Positions 7,666-14,269 of a stretch of 22,825 nucleotides of DNA are shown here, piece after piece. The position numbers and the translations under genes were made by a program. Position 1 is the stretch's first letter, and the number at the start of each line of letters is the position of its first letter. The stretch covers positions 1 through 22,825 of the forward strand of contig JAGAFT010000143.1 in assembly GCA_017627975.1 (NCBI GenBank), written 5' to 3'. The notes beneath the pieces are model-generated. The model worked only from the letters and a program-made list of their open reading frames with translations, was not told the DNA's origin and made no database searches. This DNA is from Oscillospiraceae bacterium. Its GTDB lineage: Bacteria > Bacillota_A > Clostridia > Oscillospirales > Oscillospiraceae.

Positions 7666-8889
7666 TCAGCCGACGACTTCGTGATAGATCCTGATGTATT
7701 CCTCGTCCGTGAGGTCACGCTTTTCGGCAATGGAAAGATCTTTGACTTTGGCAAGGATTTCTTTTACCGTCTCTTTGTCTTCTACTGCGGGAAGGCCGAG
7801 CCGTTCATTCACCAGCGCCACGTTTGCCCCGCCGCTCTTTTTCCCGATGTAGATATGCGGCGGGTTCTGGCCGGTCATCGTATAGAGATACGGAAGCATG
7901 ATCAGCGGGTTAATATCCTTCGCCTTCTGCCAGTATCCCACCGGAAGCCCCGTTTCCCATCCGAAGAGTCTGTCGCCGACAATGGCCTTGGTCGGCGGGG
8001 TCGGCTTTCCGGAACGGAGTTCTACTTCTTTGGCAAGGTCTATCAGATTTTCGGTTTTGATCCCCGTGTCCTGACCGTACAGGCACAGCAGGCTCATCAC
8101 CAGCGCCTCGATGGGGCAGCTTCCGGCCCGCTCGCCGATTCCGTTTACCGTCACATGGGCGCAGAAGGCCCCTGCCTTCAGCGCCGCAATGGTCGTCGCA
8201 ACCGACAGGCCGAAGTCTTCGTGGAAGTGTGCCTCGACGGGTTTTCCGACACGCTCCAGAAGCGCTTTGGTATAATATGCCGCCCCTTCGGGAGAGAAGG
8301 TTCCGAAGGTGTCCACCAGCGCGACAGAATCCATCCAGCCGCCGCCGTCCAGAATCTTATTGAGCAGGTCGATCAGGAAATCCAGGGAGGCGCGTGATCC
8401 GTCGGAAGGGAAGTACGTTACTTTCAATCCGAGATCATGCGCATATCTTGTGGATGCAATCGCTGCTTCCACCGCTTTTTCCGGCGTCCACCGCATTCCG
8501 CCGGAAAGCATATGCTCACTGCCCGGGATTTCGATCAGCACGCCGTCCACCCCGCAGGATTTTGCCAGATCCATGTCCGACAGCACACCCCGAACAAAGC
8601 AGTAAATCTCGGCCTTCAGCCCTGATGCGCAGATTTCCTTCAGCGCTTCCGCGTCTTCCTCGGAAGTCGCCGGGCAGCCGGCTTCGATTCTGTGCACGCC
8701 GGCCTCATCCAGTTTTTTGGCAATCGCAAGCTTATCTTCCTTGGTAAAGATAATGCCGGCTTCCTGTTCGCCGTCTCTCAGCGTGGTATCCAGGATCTGA
8801 ATCTGTTTCGGAAAATGGAATTCATCGGTGACTTCTTTTGCAAAATCTCCGGGGCTTACCCACCATTTTCCTTCTTCTTTGTATCCCAT
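7666..8889 (-). CDS. DRE-TIM acyl-transferase/lyase (homocitrate / isopropylmalate synthase-like)
   Basis: This 407-residue protein is an HMGL-like (PF00682-type) TIM-barrel metalloenzyme. The signature ILDTTLRDGEQ gives the metal and substrate residues (D34, R38, D39). EAHFHEDFG supplies the metal ligands H221 and H223, and VNGIGERAG is the family loop. These enzymes form or cleave a C-C bond next to a 2-oxo acid, usually condensing it with acetyl-CoA. The C-terminus lacks the leucine-sensing domain of full-length LeuA, so it resembles homocitrate or Re-citrate synthase-like proteins more. The EIPGSEHML segment and N-terminal extension make the substrate uncertain; a lyase is possible. The start follows GGGAGGAAG. 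It has a consensus promoter divergent from the aminotransferase gene. Confidence 0.88.
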   Translation of the reverse strand: MGYKEEGKWWVSPGDFAKEVTDEFHFPKQIQILDTTLRDGEQEAGIIFTKEDKLAIAKKLDEAGVHRIEAGCPATSEEDAEALKEICASGLKAEIYCFVRGVLSDMDLAKSCGVDGVLIEIPGSEHMLSGGMRWTPEKAVEAAIASTRYAHDLGLKVTYFPSDGSRASLDFLIDLLNKILDGGGWMDSVALVDTFGTFSPEGAAYYTKALLERVGKPVEAHFHEDFGLSVATTIAALKAGAFCAHVTVNGIGERAGSCPIEALVMSLLCLYGQDTGIKTENLIDLAKEVELRSGKPTPPTKAIVGDRLFGWETGLPVGYWQKAKDINPLIMLPYLYTMTGQNPPHIYIGKKSGGANVALVNERLGLPAVEDKETVKEILAKVKDLSIAEKRDLTDEEYIRIYHEVVG

Positions 8890-8928
8890 CTGTTTGCTTC
8901 CTCCCTCTTTCTCTTTGTTCTATAACTT

Positions 8929-8945
8929 TGATAACGATTTTATCA
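8929..8945. promoter_or_regulatory. Possible operator at the DRE-TIM gene start site
   Basis: TGATAA and TTATCA form a perfect 6-bp inverted repeat around CGATT. It overlaps the minus-strand -10 box and the predicted transcription start, a position suited to a repressor. The binding protein is unknown; the regulator encoded in the island is the natural candidate. Confidence 0.4.
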
Positions 8946-8970
8946 TAGTTCTTTTTCCAAACCTTGTCAA
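8942..8970 (-). promoter_or_regulatory. Sigma-A type promoter of the DRE-TIM gene and symporter
   Basis: On the minus strand TTGACA (8965-8970) and TATGAT (8942-8947) are separated by 17 bp. The predicted start is near 8935, giving a leader of about 45 nt to the gene at 8889. Confidence 0.75.
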
Positions 8971-9172
8971 CTATCCTCATATTGTTAATAGAAATATTCT
9001 TGCATATTCCACAATTCTTGACATCTTGTTTTGTATAGTTAGTATACTATTACTCGGCTTCTTTCAGCTTTGTATGTGATTATAAACAAATATTAGAGGC
9101 CTGTTTGTTGCAATTTGACGAATAATTATAAATCATTTTGATCGCATCATTTTCGTAAGTTTGCCAAACCTG
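8971..9172. other. A/T-rich divergent control region without genes
   Basis: About 200 bp between the two outward promoters hold no gene. The stretch is markedly A/T-rich against its G/C-rich flanks. It contains a possible extra plus-strand promoter (9018-9048), the palindrome TAGTATACTA (9040-9049) and repeated ATCATTTT words (near 9132 and 9145, again at 9213). Confidence 0.6.
9018..9048 (+). promoter_or_regulatory. Possible second promoter with 19-bp spacer
   Basis: A perfect TTGACA (9018-9023) and TATACT (9043-9048) are separated by 19 bp. A 19-20 bp spacer is typical of promoters activated by MerR-family regulators, and a MerR-domain regulator is encoded in this island. The dyad expected inside the spacer is not obvious, apart from a palindrome over the -10 box. 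Confidence 0.35.
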
Positions 9173-9201
9173 TTGACATGCTTTCTGCGGATTGTTATAC
9201 T
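9173..9201 (+). promoter_or_regulatory. Sigma-A type promoter of the aminotransferase gene
   Basis: A perfect TTGACA (9173-9178) and TATACT (9196-9201) are 17 bp apart. The predicted start is near 9208. An imperfect dyad ATCATT-TTGG-AATCAT (9213-9228) lies just downstream and may be an operator. Confidence 0.8.
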
Positions 9202-9250
9202 GCGGCCAAAGGATCATTTTGGAATCATCATTCACGAAAGGAGCCCGATC

Positions 9251-10444
9251 ATGACGTATACTTTTTCTGACAGCATTTCCTCCGTCCGGCCTTCCGCCAT
9301 CCGTGAAATCCTGAAAATGGTGGCTGCGAATCCCAGCATCATTTCCCTCTCAACAGGCAGTCCCTCCAATGAGGCCGTTCCGGTAGAGGCCATCCACGAG
9401 ATTTCAGAAAAAATCTTCCGGGACCGCGCTCTGGAATCTCTGCAGTACAGCGTTACCGAAGGCTACGGCCCTCTGCGCGAAATCACAAAACAGCGGCTGA
9501 AGGATGTCTTCAGCATCGACACGGAATCGAATGACCTCATCATCACCACCGGCGGCCAGCAGGGGCTTTTCATGACGCCGCTGGTGCTTGTCAACCCCGG
9601 CGACACCGTCCTCGTCGAAAGCCCATCCTTCGTCAGCGGAATCATCGCCGCCAAAACCGTCGGCGCAAATGTCGTCGGGATTGAGATGGACGACGAGGGG
9701 ATCCGTATGGATCTCCTGGAACAGGCGGTCCGGGAACAGAAGAATGTGAAACTGCTCTATCTCATTCCGACCTTCCAGAATCCCCGCGGCTCCACCATGA
9801 GTCTGCAGCGGCGGAAGGATGTCTACGCCTTCTGTGTAAAGCACGGGATTATGATTCTGGAAGACAACCCCTACGGCGAGCTTCGTTTCCGCGGGGAGGA
9901 CATCCCCACCATCAAGTCGATGGATGAGGAGGGAATTGTCGTATACAACGGCTCTTACTCCAAGGTTCTTTCCGCCGGGATGCGCATCGGCTTTATCTGT
10001 GCGCCGAAGCCTGTCATCCAGAAGCTGATCATCGCCAAGCAGGGCGGTGACTGCCATACCAACATCTTCTTCCAGATGGTCTGCGATGAGTTCTTCCGGC
10101 ATTATGATGTTCCCGCGCACATTGAAAAAATCCGTGGAATCTACCGTGACAAGTGCGATTTCATGCTGAACTGTCTGGAGAATTCTCTGGATGAGCGAAT
10201 CACCTGGACGCACCCGGACGGCGGTCTCTTCCTCTGGTGCTCTCTTCCGAACGGCTGTGACAGTCTGGATTTTGCAAATCTTGCAGCGAAGAAAGGTGTT
10301 GCCTTTGTTCCCGGCTGCTCCTTCATGGTCAACGACAGCGATCCCTGCCCTGCGTTCCGCCTGAATTATTCCACCCCCTCGAAGGAAAACATTGCAAAAG
10401 GGATTCAGATTCTGGCCGAATCTGTCCGGGAATACCTGAAATAA
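9251..10444 (+). CDS. PLP-dependent aminotransferase, class I/II (LysN/MocR-catalytic-domain type)
   Basis: This 397-residue fold-type I enzyme transfers an amino group between an amino acid and a 2-oxo acid. It resembles free-standing members of the LysN/2-aminoadipate aminotransferase and MocR catalytic-domain group, with no DNA-binding domain. Visible marks are SLSTGSPSNEAVP near residues 36-48, TTGGQQGLFM, the PTFQNPRGSTMS segment, ILEDNPYGELRF and the PLP lysine K238 in YSKVLSAGMRIGF. A longer frame is open upstream, but AAAGGAG just before 9251 and the promoter at 9173-9201 fix this ATG. It is the first rightward gene of the island and divergent from the DRE-TIM enzyme, suggesting the two act on related 2-oxo acids. 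The true amino donor is unknown. Confidence 0.9.
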   Translation: MTYTFSDSISSVRPSAIREILKMVAANPSIISLSTGSPSNEAVPVEAIHEISEKIFRDRALESLQYSVTEGYGPLREITKQRLKDVFSIDTESNDLIITTGGQQGLFMTPLVLVNPGDTVLVESPSFVSGIIAAKTVGANVVGIEMDDEGIRMDLLEQAVREQKNVKLLYLIPTFQNPRGSTMSLQRRKDVYAFCVKHGIMILEDNPYGELRFRGEDIPTIKSMDEEGIVVYNGSYSKVLSAGMRIGFICAPKPVIQKLIIAKQGGDCHTNIFFQMVCDEFFRHYDVPAHIEKIRGIYRDKCDFMLNCLENSLDERITWTHPDGGLFLWCSLPNGCDSLDFANLAAKKGVAFVPGCSFMVNDSDPCPAFRLNYSTPSKENIAKGIQILAESVREYLK

Positions 10445-10468
10445 GCTTTGAAAAAGGAGAACTATACC

Positions 10469-11236
10469 ATGCTGAAACCCGTTATCGCTCCGGCCTGCGG
10501 AAAACTGCGTGTTCTCGGTTACTGCTCCGGATCCGGCAATACGCTCTGGAAGGCGTACGAACTGCAGAAGCAGCTGGAATCGACGCCGAACGGAAGCCCC
10601 TTTGAGATTGTCGGGATCTTTGCCGACAATCCGGAATCCAAGGCCGCGGCAACGGCGGCCTCATACGGGCTTCCCTGCGTCGCCATTGACATCCGTGCCT
10701 TTTATGCCGAGCGGGACAAGCCTCTGAAAGACCGGGAAGTTCGCGCTGAATTTGACCGCGAGGCAATCTCCCGCCTGGAACCCCTCGGTGCAGACATGGT
10801 TTTGCTGGCCGGTTATGTCTGGGCGACCACGGATGCGGTGCTGGACCGCTATACGGTCATTAATGTCCATCCCGCCGATCTTGCCGTCACCGACGAGACA
10901 GGCCGGCGTCTCCTTGCCGGGGCCAACGGCATCAAGGCCGCCTTCCGGCATAAGATGGATTACCTCCGTGCCAGTTCCCATATTGCGACAAAGGAACTGG
11001 ACGCGGGTCCTCTGCTCGTCCGTTCACCGAAGGTTCCCGTGGATTACAGTCTGTTTGACGACGAGGAAGCTCAGTTCCGCCACTACCTGAAGCTTGTCAA
11101 CGAGCAGGCACGTCTGGTCGGCGCCCGCACTGTTCTCGAACTCGCCCTGGGGAATTTCACGCTGGATGAGGAGGACCGGCTCTGTTATAACGGCAGCCCC
11201 GCCCCGACCGGTCTCTGCTTTGAGCGCTGGGACTAA
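10469..11236 (+). CDS. Formyltransferase-fold protein (PurN/GART-like)
   Basis: This 255-residue protein has the formyltransferase N-terminal fold of PurN and Fmt. The glycine-rich loop near residues 19-25 (CSGSGNT) resembles the PurN phosphate loop. The catalytic triad appears intact: N132 and H134 in VINVHPADL, and D178 in KELDAGPLLV. Real PurN makes formyl-GAR from 10-formyl-THF, but this protein is longer, divergent, and away from purine genes, so I do not call it PurN. It may formylate or deformylate another small amine. The ATG at 10469 has AAAAAGGAG upstream; a TTG seven codons earlier would put that site inside the gene. It begins 24 bp after the aminotransferase stop, so the two are co-transcribed. 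Confidence 0.82.
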   Translation: MLKPVIAPACGKLRVLGYCSGSGNTLWKAYELQKQLESTPNGSPFEIVGIFADNPESKAAATAASYGLPCVAIDIRAFYAERDKPLKDREVRAEFDREAISRLEPLGADMVLLAGYVWATTDAVLDRYTVINVHPADLAVTDETGRRLLAGANGIKAAFRHKMDYLRASSHIATKELDAGPLLVRSPKVPVDYSLFDDEEAQFRHYLKLVNEQARLVGARTVLELALGNFTLDEEDRLCYNGSPAPTGLCFERWD

Positions 11237-11397
11237 GCGCATTCCTTCCGCGAAAGGCTGCCCGGACGGCCGCGCTCTGATCCTTCCCCCTGCAGAAGGG
11301 GAAACCATGAAAATTAAAATGAATTCAGTCTTAAATTGATCTGCAGCAATCTTCTATTTCCCGGGTGCCGCATATCGCCGAATATCCACACAAAAAC

Positions 11398-11426
11398 TTG
11401 ACTTTTTCTGCCGAATCTCTTAAAAT
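11398..11426 (+). promoter_or_regulatory. Sigma-A type promoter of the MerR-XRE-cupin regulator
   Basis: TTGACT (11398-11403) and TAAAAT (11421-11426) are separated by 17 bp. The predicted start is near 11433. The regulator can thus be expressed apart from the aminotransferase operon. Confidence 0.75.
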
Positions 11427-11439
11427 CATTACCAATGAT
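11425..11439. promoter_or_regulatory. Possible autoregulatory operator
   Basis: ATCATT-ACC-AATGAT is a perfect inverted repeat that overlaps the last bases of the -10 box and the predicted start site. A related imperfect dyad, ATCATT-TTGG-AATCAT, occupies the same place at the aminotransferase promoter. Both may bind the regulator encoded next. Confidence 0.45.
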
Positions 11440-11463
11440 AATGTAAAGGATTCAGGAATTGCT

Positions 11464-12300
11464 ATGGACCAGAAAGACAACCTCACCTTCTCCATCAGTC
11501 AGGTTGCAAAGATGCTCGGCGTGGTTCCCGGTACCATCCGTAACTGGGAAAGAAGCGGATTGATCACGGCCAAACGTTCTGACAGCAACTACCGTGTTTT
11601 TACCGTGGAGGATCTCGCGGTGCTTCGGAAAATCCGCGAATACTCCATCGACAAGCACATGGGCACACATGCCATCAAGGTGCTGATGGGAACCGCCGGC
11701 GAGAGCGGAAGCGTACTGGAAGAAAGCGTCCACCAGAGCCGGGAGCGGCACTACTCCAAAAAGCTCCTCAGCGAAAAATGGCGTGAAATCCGAAAAATGC
11801 AGGGTTATACGCTCGAAGAAGTCAGCCATGAAGTCGGAATCTCCGTCGCCCACCTGAGCAAGCTGGAAAACGGCGGGAATGTTTCTTTGGAACTCTTGCG
11901 TGATCTCGCCCATTTTTATGGCGAGAGTCCCCTGTATTTTCTTGAACCGACACAGGAAGACACCTATCTGGTGAAAAAGGACCAGGGAGAGCCTCTGGAC
12001 GTCAACGGCGACCCGGGGATCGCCATGAATTCTCTCTGTTCCCTCCGCGAGCATGTGATGTATCCCGTTTTGTGCGAGGTACAGCCCGGGTCCGGAAACA
12101 AACAGCCCCATACGCACAACGGCGAGGAGTTTATTTACATGTTTTCCGGGACGCTGGAAGTTCGGCTTAATGAGGACGAGCCCTATCTGCTCCATGCAGG
12201 GGATTCCTTCTACTATCGGGGTTCCGATCTCCACAGCTGGTGGAATCCCGCGCGGAAGCCCGCCAGATTCCTGTGGGTCCATTCCTCCGTCTCCAAGTGA
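11464..12300 (+). CDS. MerR-XRE-cupin three-domain transcriptional regulator
   Basis: This 278-residue protein joins three domains. Residues 8-75 are a MerR-type winged helix (FSISQVAKMLGVVPGTIRNWERSGLI, then YRVFTVEDL). Residues 104-160 are an XRE/Cro-type helix-turn-helix (LEEVSHEVGISVAHLSKLENG). Residues 200-272 are a cupin with metal-ligand motif PHTHNGEEFIYMFSG (H216, H218, E222) and GDSFYYRGSDLHSWWN (H257). XRE-cupin regulators of the PuuR type sense small molecules; an added N-terminal MerR domain gives two different DNA-binding modules. It probably senses the island's substrate and controls the flanking promoters. The ATG is set by AAAGGA upstream and the promoter at 11398-11426; a longer frame upstream would run into the promoter. 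Confidence 0.9.
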   Translation: MDQKDNLTFSISQVAKMLGVVPGTIRNWERSGLITAKRSDSNYRVFTVEDLAVLRKIREYSIDKHMGTHAIKVLMGTAGESGSVLEESVHQSRERHYSKKLLSEKWREIRKMQGYTLEEVSHEVGISVAHLSKLENGGNVSLELLRDLAHFYGESPLYFLEPTQEDTYLVKKDQGEPLDVNGDPGIAMNSLCSLREHVMYPVLCEVQPGSGNKQPHTHNGEEFIYMFSGTLEVRLNEDEPYLLHAGDSFYYRGSDLHSWWNPARKPARFLWVHSSVSK

Positions 12301-12327
12301 GGCCGCCGGCTCTCTCCCAAACAGATC

Positions 12328-12377
12328 AAAATCCAGACGATTCAAAAGAATTCGAATCTGTCTGGATTTTTATTATC
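12328..12377 (+). terminator. Terminator after the regulator gene
   Basis: A long stem pairs 12328-12343 with 12354-12370 with one bulged base, followed by a T-rich tail (TTTTTATTAT). It separates the regulator from the CaiB-like gene, although no clear promoter is visible in the remaining gap to 12410. Confidence 0.75.
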
Positions 12378-12409
12378 TATTACCTGATAAAGTGAAAGGA
12401 GTAACCCCG

Positions 12410-13666
12410 ATGGGTGATCGTAAATTTATCATTCCTGAATACGGGCCCTTTGCAGGCATGCGCGCGGTGTGCGCCGGCACGCTGCTTGCCATGCCCTTTG
12501 CCGCGACAATGCTGGCCGACTTCGGTGTCGAAGTCATTCAGATCGAACGCCCGGGCGTCGGCGATACCCAGCGCCTGCTCGCCCCCTTTGCCGAGCTGAA
12601 CGGGAAAGTCGTCTCCGCCGCCTGGGCCCAGGAATCCCGCAACAAGCTGGCCATGACCCTGGAACTCAATCTGAAGCATGAGGAAGTCAGAGAGATCTTT
12701 TACGGGCTCATCCGGGAAGCAGACATCTTCATGGAGAACATGGTCTGGATGGACAAGCTGGGTGTCTATGATGAGGAACTGCTCAAAGTCAACCCGAAGC
12801 TGGTCATCGTCCATGTCTCCGGCATGGGGCACAAGGAATTCGGCGGCCTTCCAAACGTCTGCAACCGCGCCTCCTATGACATGATCGGTCAGGCTTTCTC
12901 CGGCTGGCTGAATCTGCAGGGCGATCCGGACCGTCCCCCCGTGATTGCCAAGCCCTATCTCAACGACTATGTCTCTGCCTTCTCTGCACTCTTTGCCGCT
13001 CTTTCCGGGTATATTTACGCCCAGAAGACCGGAGAAGGTCAGGTTGTTGACGTCGCCCAGTTTGAAGCGATGGCAAAATGCATGAGCAGTACTTACACCG
13101 CATATACCCTGCTTGGGACGGTTACCGAGCGCACCGGAAACGCCAGTCCTTCCTTCCAGCCCTATGACATATTCCTCTCCCGTGACGGGTTCTACGTTGC
13201 ACTGGGGGCGTTCGGTCCCGGCGTCTATAATCGCTGCATCCCCGCCATGGGGCTCGATCTCGATTACTTCAACTATAAGGACTGCTCCTACGATGCCGAG
13301 GCGCTCTCTTCTCCCAAAGGCCGCGAATTGAATGCCGCCGTCATGGCCTGGTGCGCATCCCACGACGCGCAGGAGATCGAAAGCATCATGGAAGCCGCCC
13401 GTGTTCCCTGCTCCAGAGTCAATACGGCCAAGTCCGCCTATGAAAACGAGCACTTCCGCTCCCGCGGCGACTGGATTAAGTATGAAGATCAAACCACCGG
13501 TGCCGAAGTAGAAGCTTTCGGAATTGCCCCGAAAATGAGCAAGACACCCGGCCGGGTCTGGCGCGGCGCCCCCTCCATGGGGCAGGACACCGAGAACATC
13601 CTCAAGACCATCCTGGGGTACGATGATGCCAAGATCGCCGAGCTAAGGAAGAAGAAGCTCATCTGA
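12410..13666 (+). CDS. CaiB-like family III CoA-transferase
   Basis: Family III CoA-transferases move CoA between carboxylic acids through an aspartyl-CoA intermediate. This 418-residue protein is close to E. coli CaiB (carnitine/gamma-butyrobetaine CoA-transferase) in several blocks. These include ASYDMIGQAFSGWL, the PYLNDYVSAF segment with likely catalytic D186, GEGQVVDVAQFEAM, and the C-terminal PGRVWRGAPSMGQDTENIL. The N-terminus GPFAGMRAVCAGTLLAMPFAATMLADFGVEVIQIERP is the family CoA-binding start. AAAGGAG precedes the ATG at 12410; the longer open frame upstream lies in the terminator. CaiA, CaiC and CaiD partners are absent, so a carnitine role is only a possibility. It closes the island and has its own terminator. 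Confidence 0.9.
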   Translation: MGDRKFIIPEYGPFAGMRAVCAGTLLAMPFAATMLADFGVEVIQIERPGVGDTQRLLAPFAELNGKVVSAAWAQESRNKLAMTLELNLKHEEVREIFYGLIREADIFMENMVWMDKLGVYDEELLKVNPKLVIVHVSGMGHKEFGGLPNVCNRASYDMIGQAFSGWLNLQGDPDRPPVIAKPYLNDYVSAFSALFAALSGYIYAQKTGEGQVVDVAQFEAMAKCMSSTYTAYTLLGTVTERTGNASPSFQPYDIFLSRDGFYVALGAFGPGVYNRCIPAMGLDLDYFNYKDCSYDAEALSSPKGRELNAAVMAWCASHDAQEIESIMEAARVPCSRVNTAKSAYENEHFRSRGDWIKYEDQTTGAEVEAFGIAPKMSKTPGRVWRGAPSMGQDTENILKTILGYDDAKIAELRKKKLI

Positions 13667-13692
13667 TCCCTTTTCTTCCAGCTTTTCCCTTG

Positions 13693-13724
13693 GGCCCCAT
13701 CTGCCGCGGCAGGCGGGGCCTTTT
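13693..13724 (+). terminator. Rho-independent terminator of the CaiB-like gene
   Basis: GGCCCC (13693-13698) pairs with GGGGCC (13715-13720) around an inner CTGCC/GGCAG stem, followed by TTTT. It lies about 26 bp past the stop. Confidence 0.8.
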
Positions 13725-13816
13725 CCCCGCGCCGAAGTCCCTCACTTCCGAGAATCCGCCCGCAGATGCGGCATCCTCGGGCAAATTGCAAACGCAGGCC
13801 GCGTGGCATAAAAGGC

Positions 13817-13845
13817 TTCAAAAACACACCGTTTCGTGGTATACT
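13817..13845 (+). promoter_or_regulatory. Promoter of the superoxide reductase operon
   Basis: An extended -10 element TGGTATACT (TATACT at 13840-13845) is preceded at 17 bp by a weak -35 TTCAAA (13817-13822). The ribosome site GGGAGGT follows before the ATG at 13876. Confidence 0.7.
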
Positions 13846-13875
13846 GACAATATCAAATAAACGGGAGGTAATCTT

Positions 13876-14238
13876 ATGAAGTTTTTCCAGTGTCCCGACT
13901 GCGGAAAAATCGTAATCCCCGATCGCTCCGAGGATTTCGAGCCGAAAAAGCTGGTCGAGCTCATTCCCAACACCACCGACGCCGCCGGTGAAAAGCATGT
14001 CCCCGTGATCAAGGCAGACGGCAGCTGCGTCAGGGTTGAGGTCGGCGCCGTTGCGCATCCCATGCTGGATGCCCACTACATCACCTTCATCGTTCTCGAG
14101 ACCAGCCAGGGCTATCAGAAGAAAGACCTGAAGCCCGGTGAGAAGCCCGAGGCGGTTTTTGCACTGGCGGAGGGCGAGACCGTTGTCGCCGCCTATGAAT
14201 ACTGCAATCTCCACGGTCTCTGGAAGGCCGAGGCCTGA
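13876..14238 (+). CDS. Desulfoferrodoxin-type superoxide reductase
   Basis: Superoxide reductase turns superoxide into hydrogen peroxide with a mononuclear ferrous site, a common anaerobe defence. The 120-residue protein has the His4-Cys site: EKHVPVI, the AHPMLDAHYI pair, and the terminal CNLHGLW with Cys and His ligands. The N-terminus MKFFQCPDCGKIV resembles the desulforedoxin domain, but the second Cys-Cys pair of classical Dfx is missing, so that rubredoxin-like iron centre is probably lost. A Lys near the site (EKHVP) matches the catalytic loop. It is first in a three-gene operon under an extended -10 promoter. No rubredoxin or rubrerythrin gene is adjacent. Confidence 0.93.
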   Translation: MKFFQCPDCGKIVIPDRSEDFEPKKLVELIPNTTDAAGEKHVPVIKADGSCVRVEVGAVAHPMLDAHYITFIVLETSQGYQKKDLKPGEKPEAVFALAEGETVVAAYEYCNLHGLWKAEA

Positions 14239-14269
14239 TCCCATCTCCCTTTTTAGGCCTGTTTGCCCT

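Noticed and set aside
6343..8397. 684-codon plus-strand frame across the symporter and DRE-TIM genes
   Set aside because: It is antisense to two clearly recognised genes, spans the gap between them, and reads as His/Arg/Gln-rich shadow sequence.
8890..9250. Possible riboswitch or RNA gene in the divergent region
   Set aside because: The leaders are only about 45 nt on either side and show no conserved aptamer pattern that I recognise.
11281..11303. TTCCCC/GGGGAA hairpin after the formyltransferase-like gene
   Set aside because: A 6-bp stem without a following T run; there is no support for a terminator or riboswitch.
11307..11339. Ten-codon frame MKIKMNSVLN with a purine-rich stretch upstream
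   Set aside because: It is very short, has no stem-loop or promoter arrangement typical of a leader peptide, and lies upstream of the regulator promoter.
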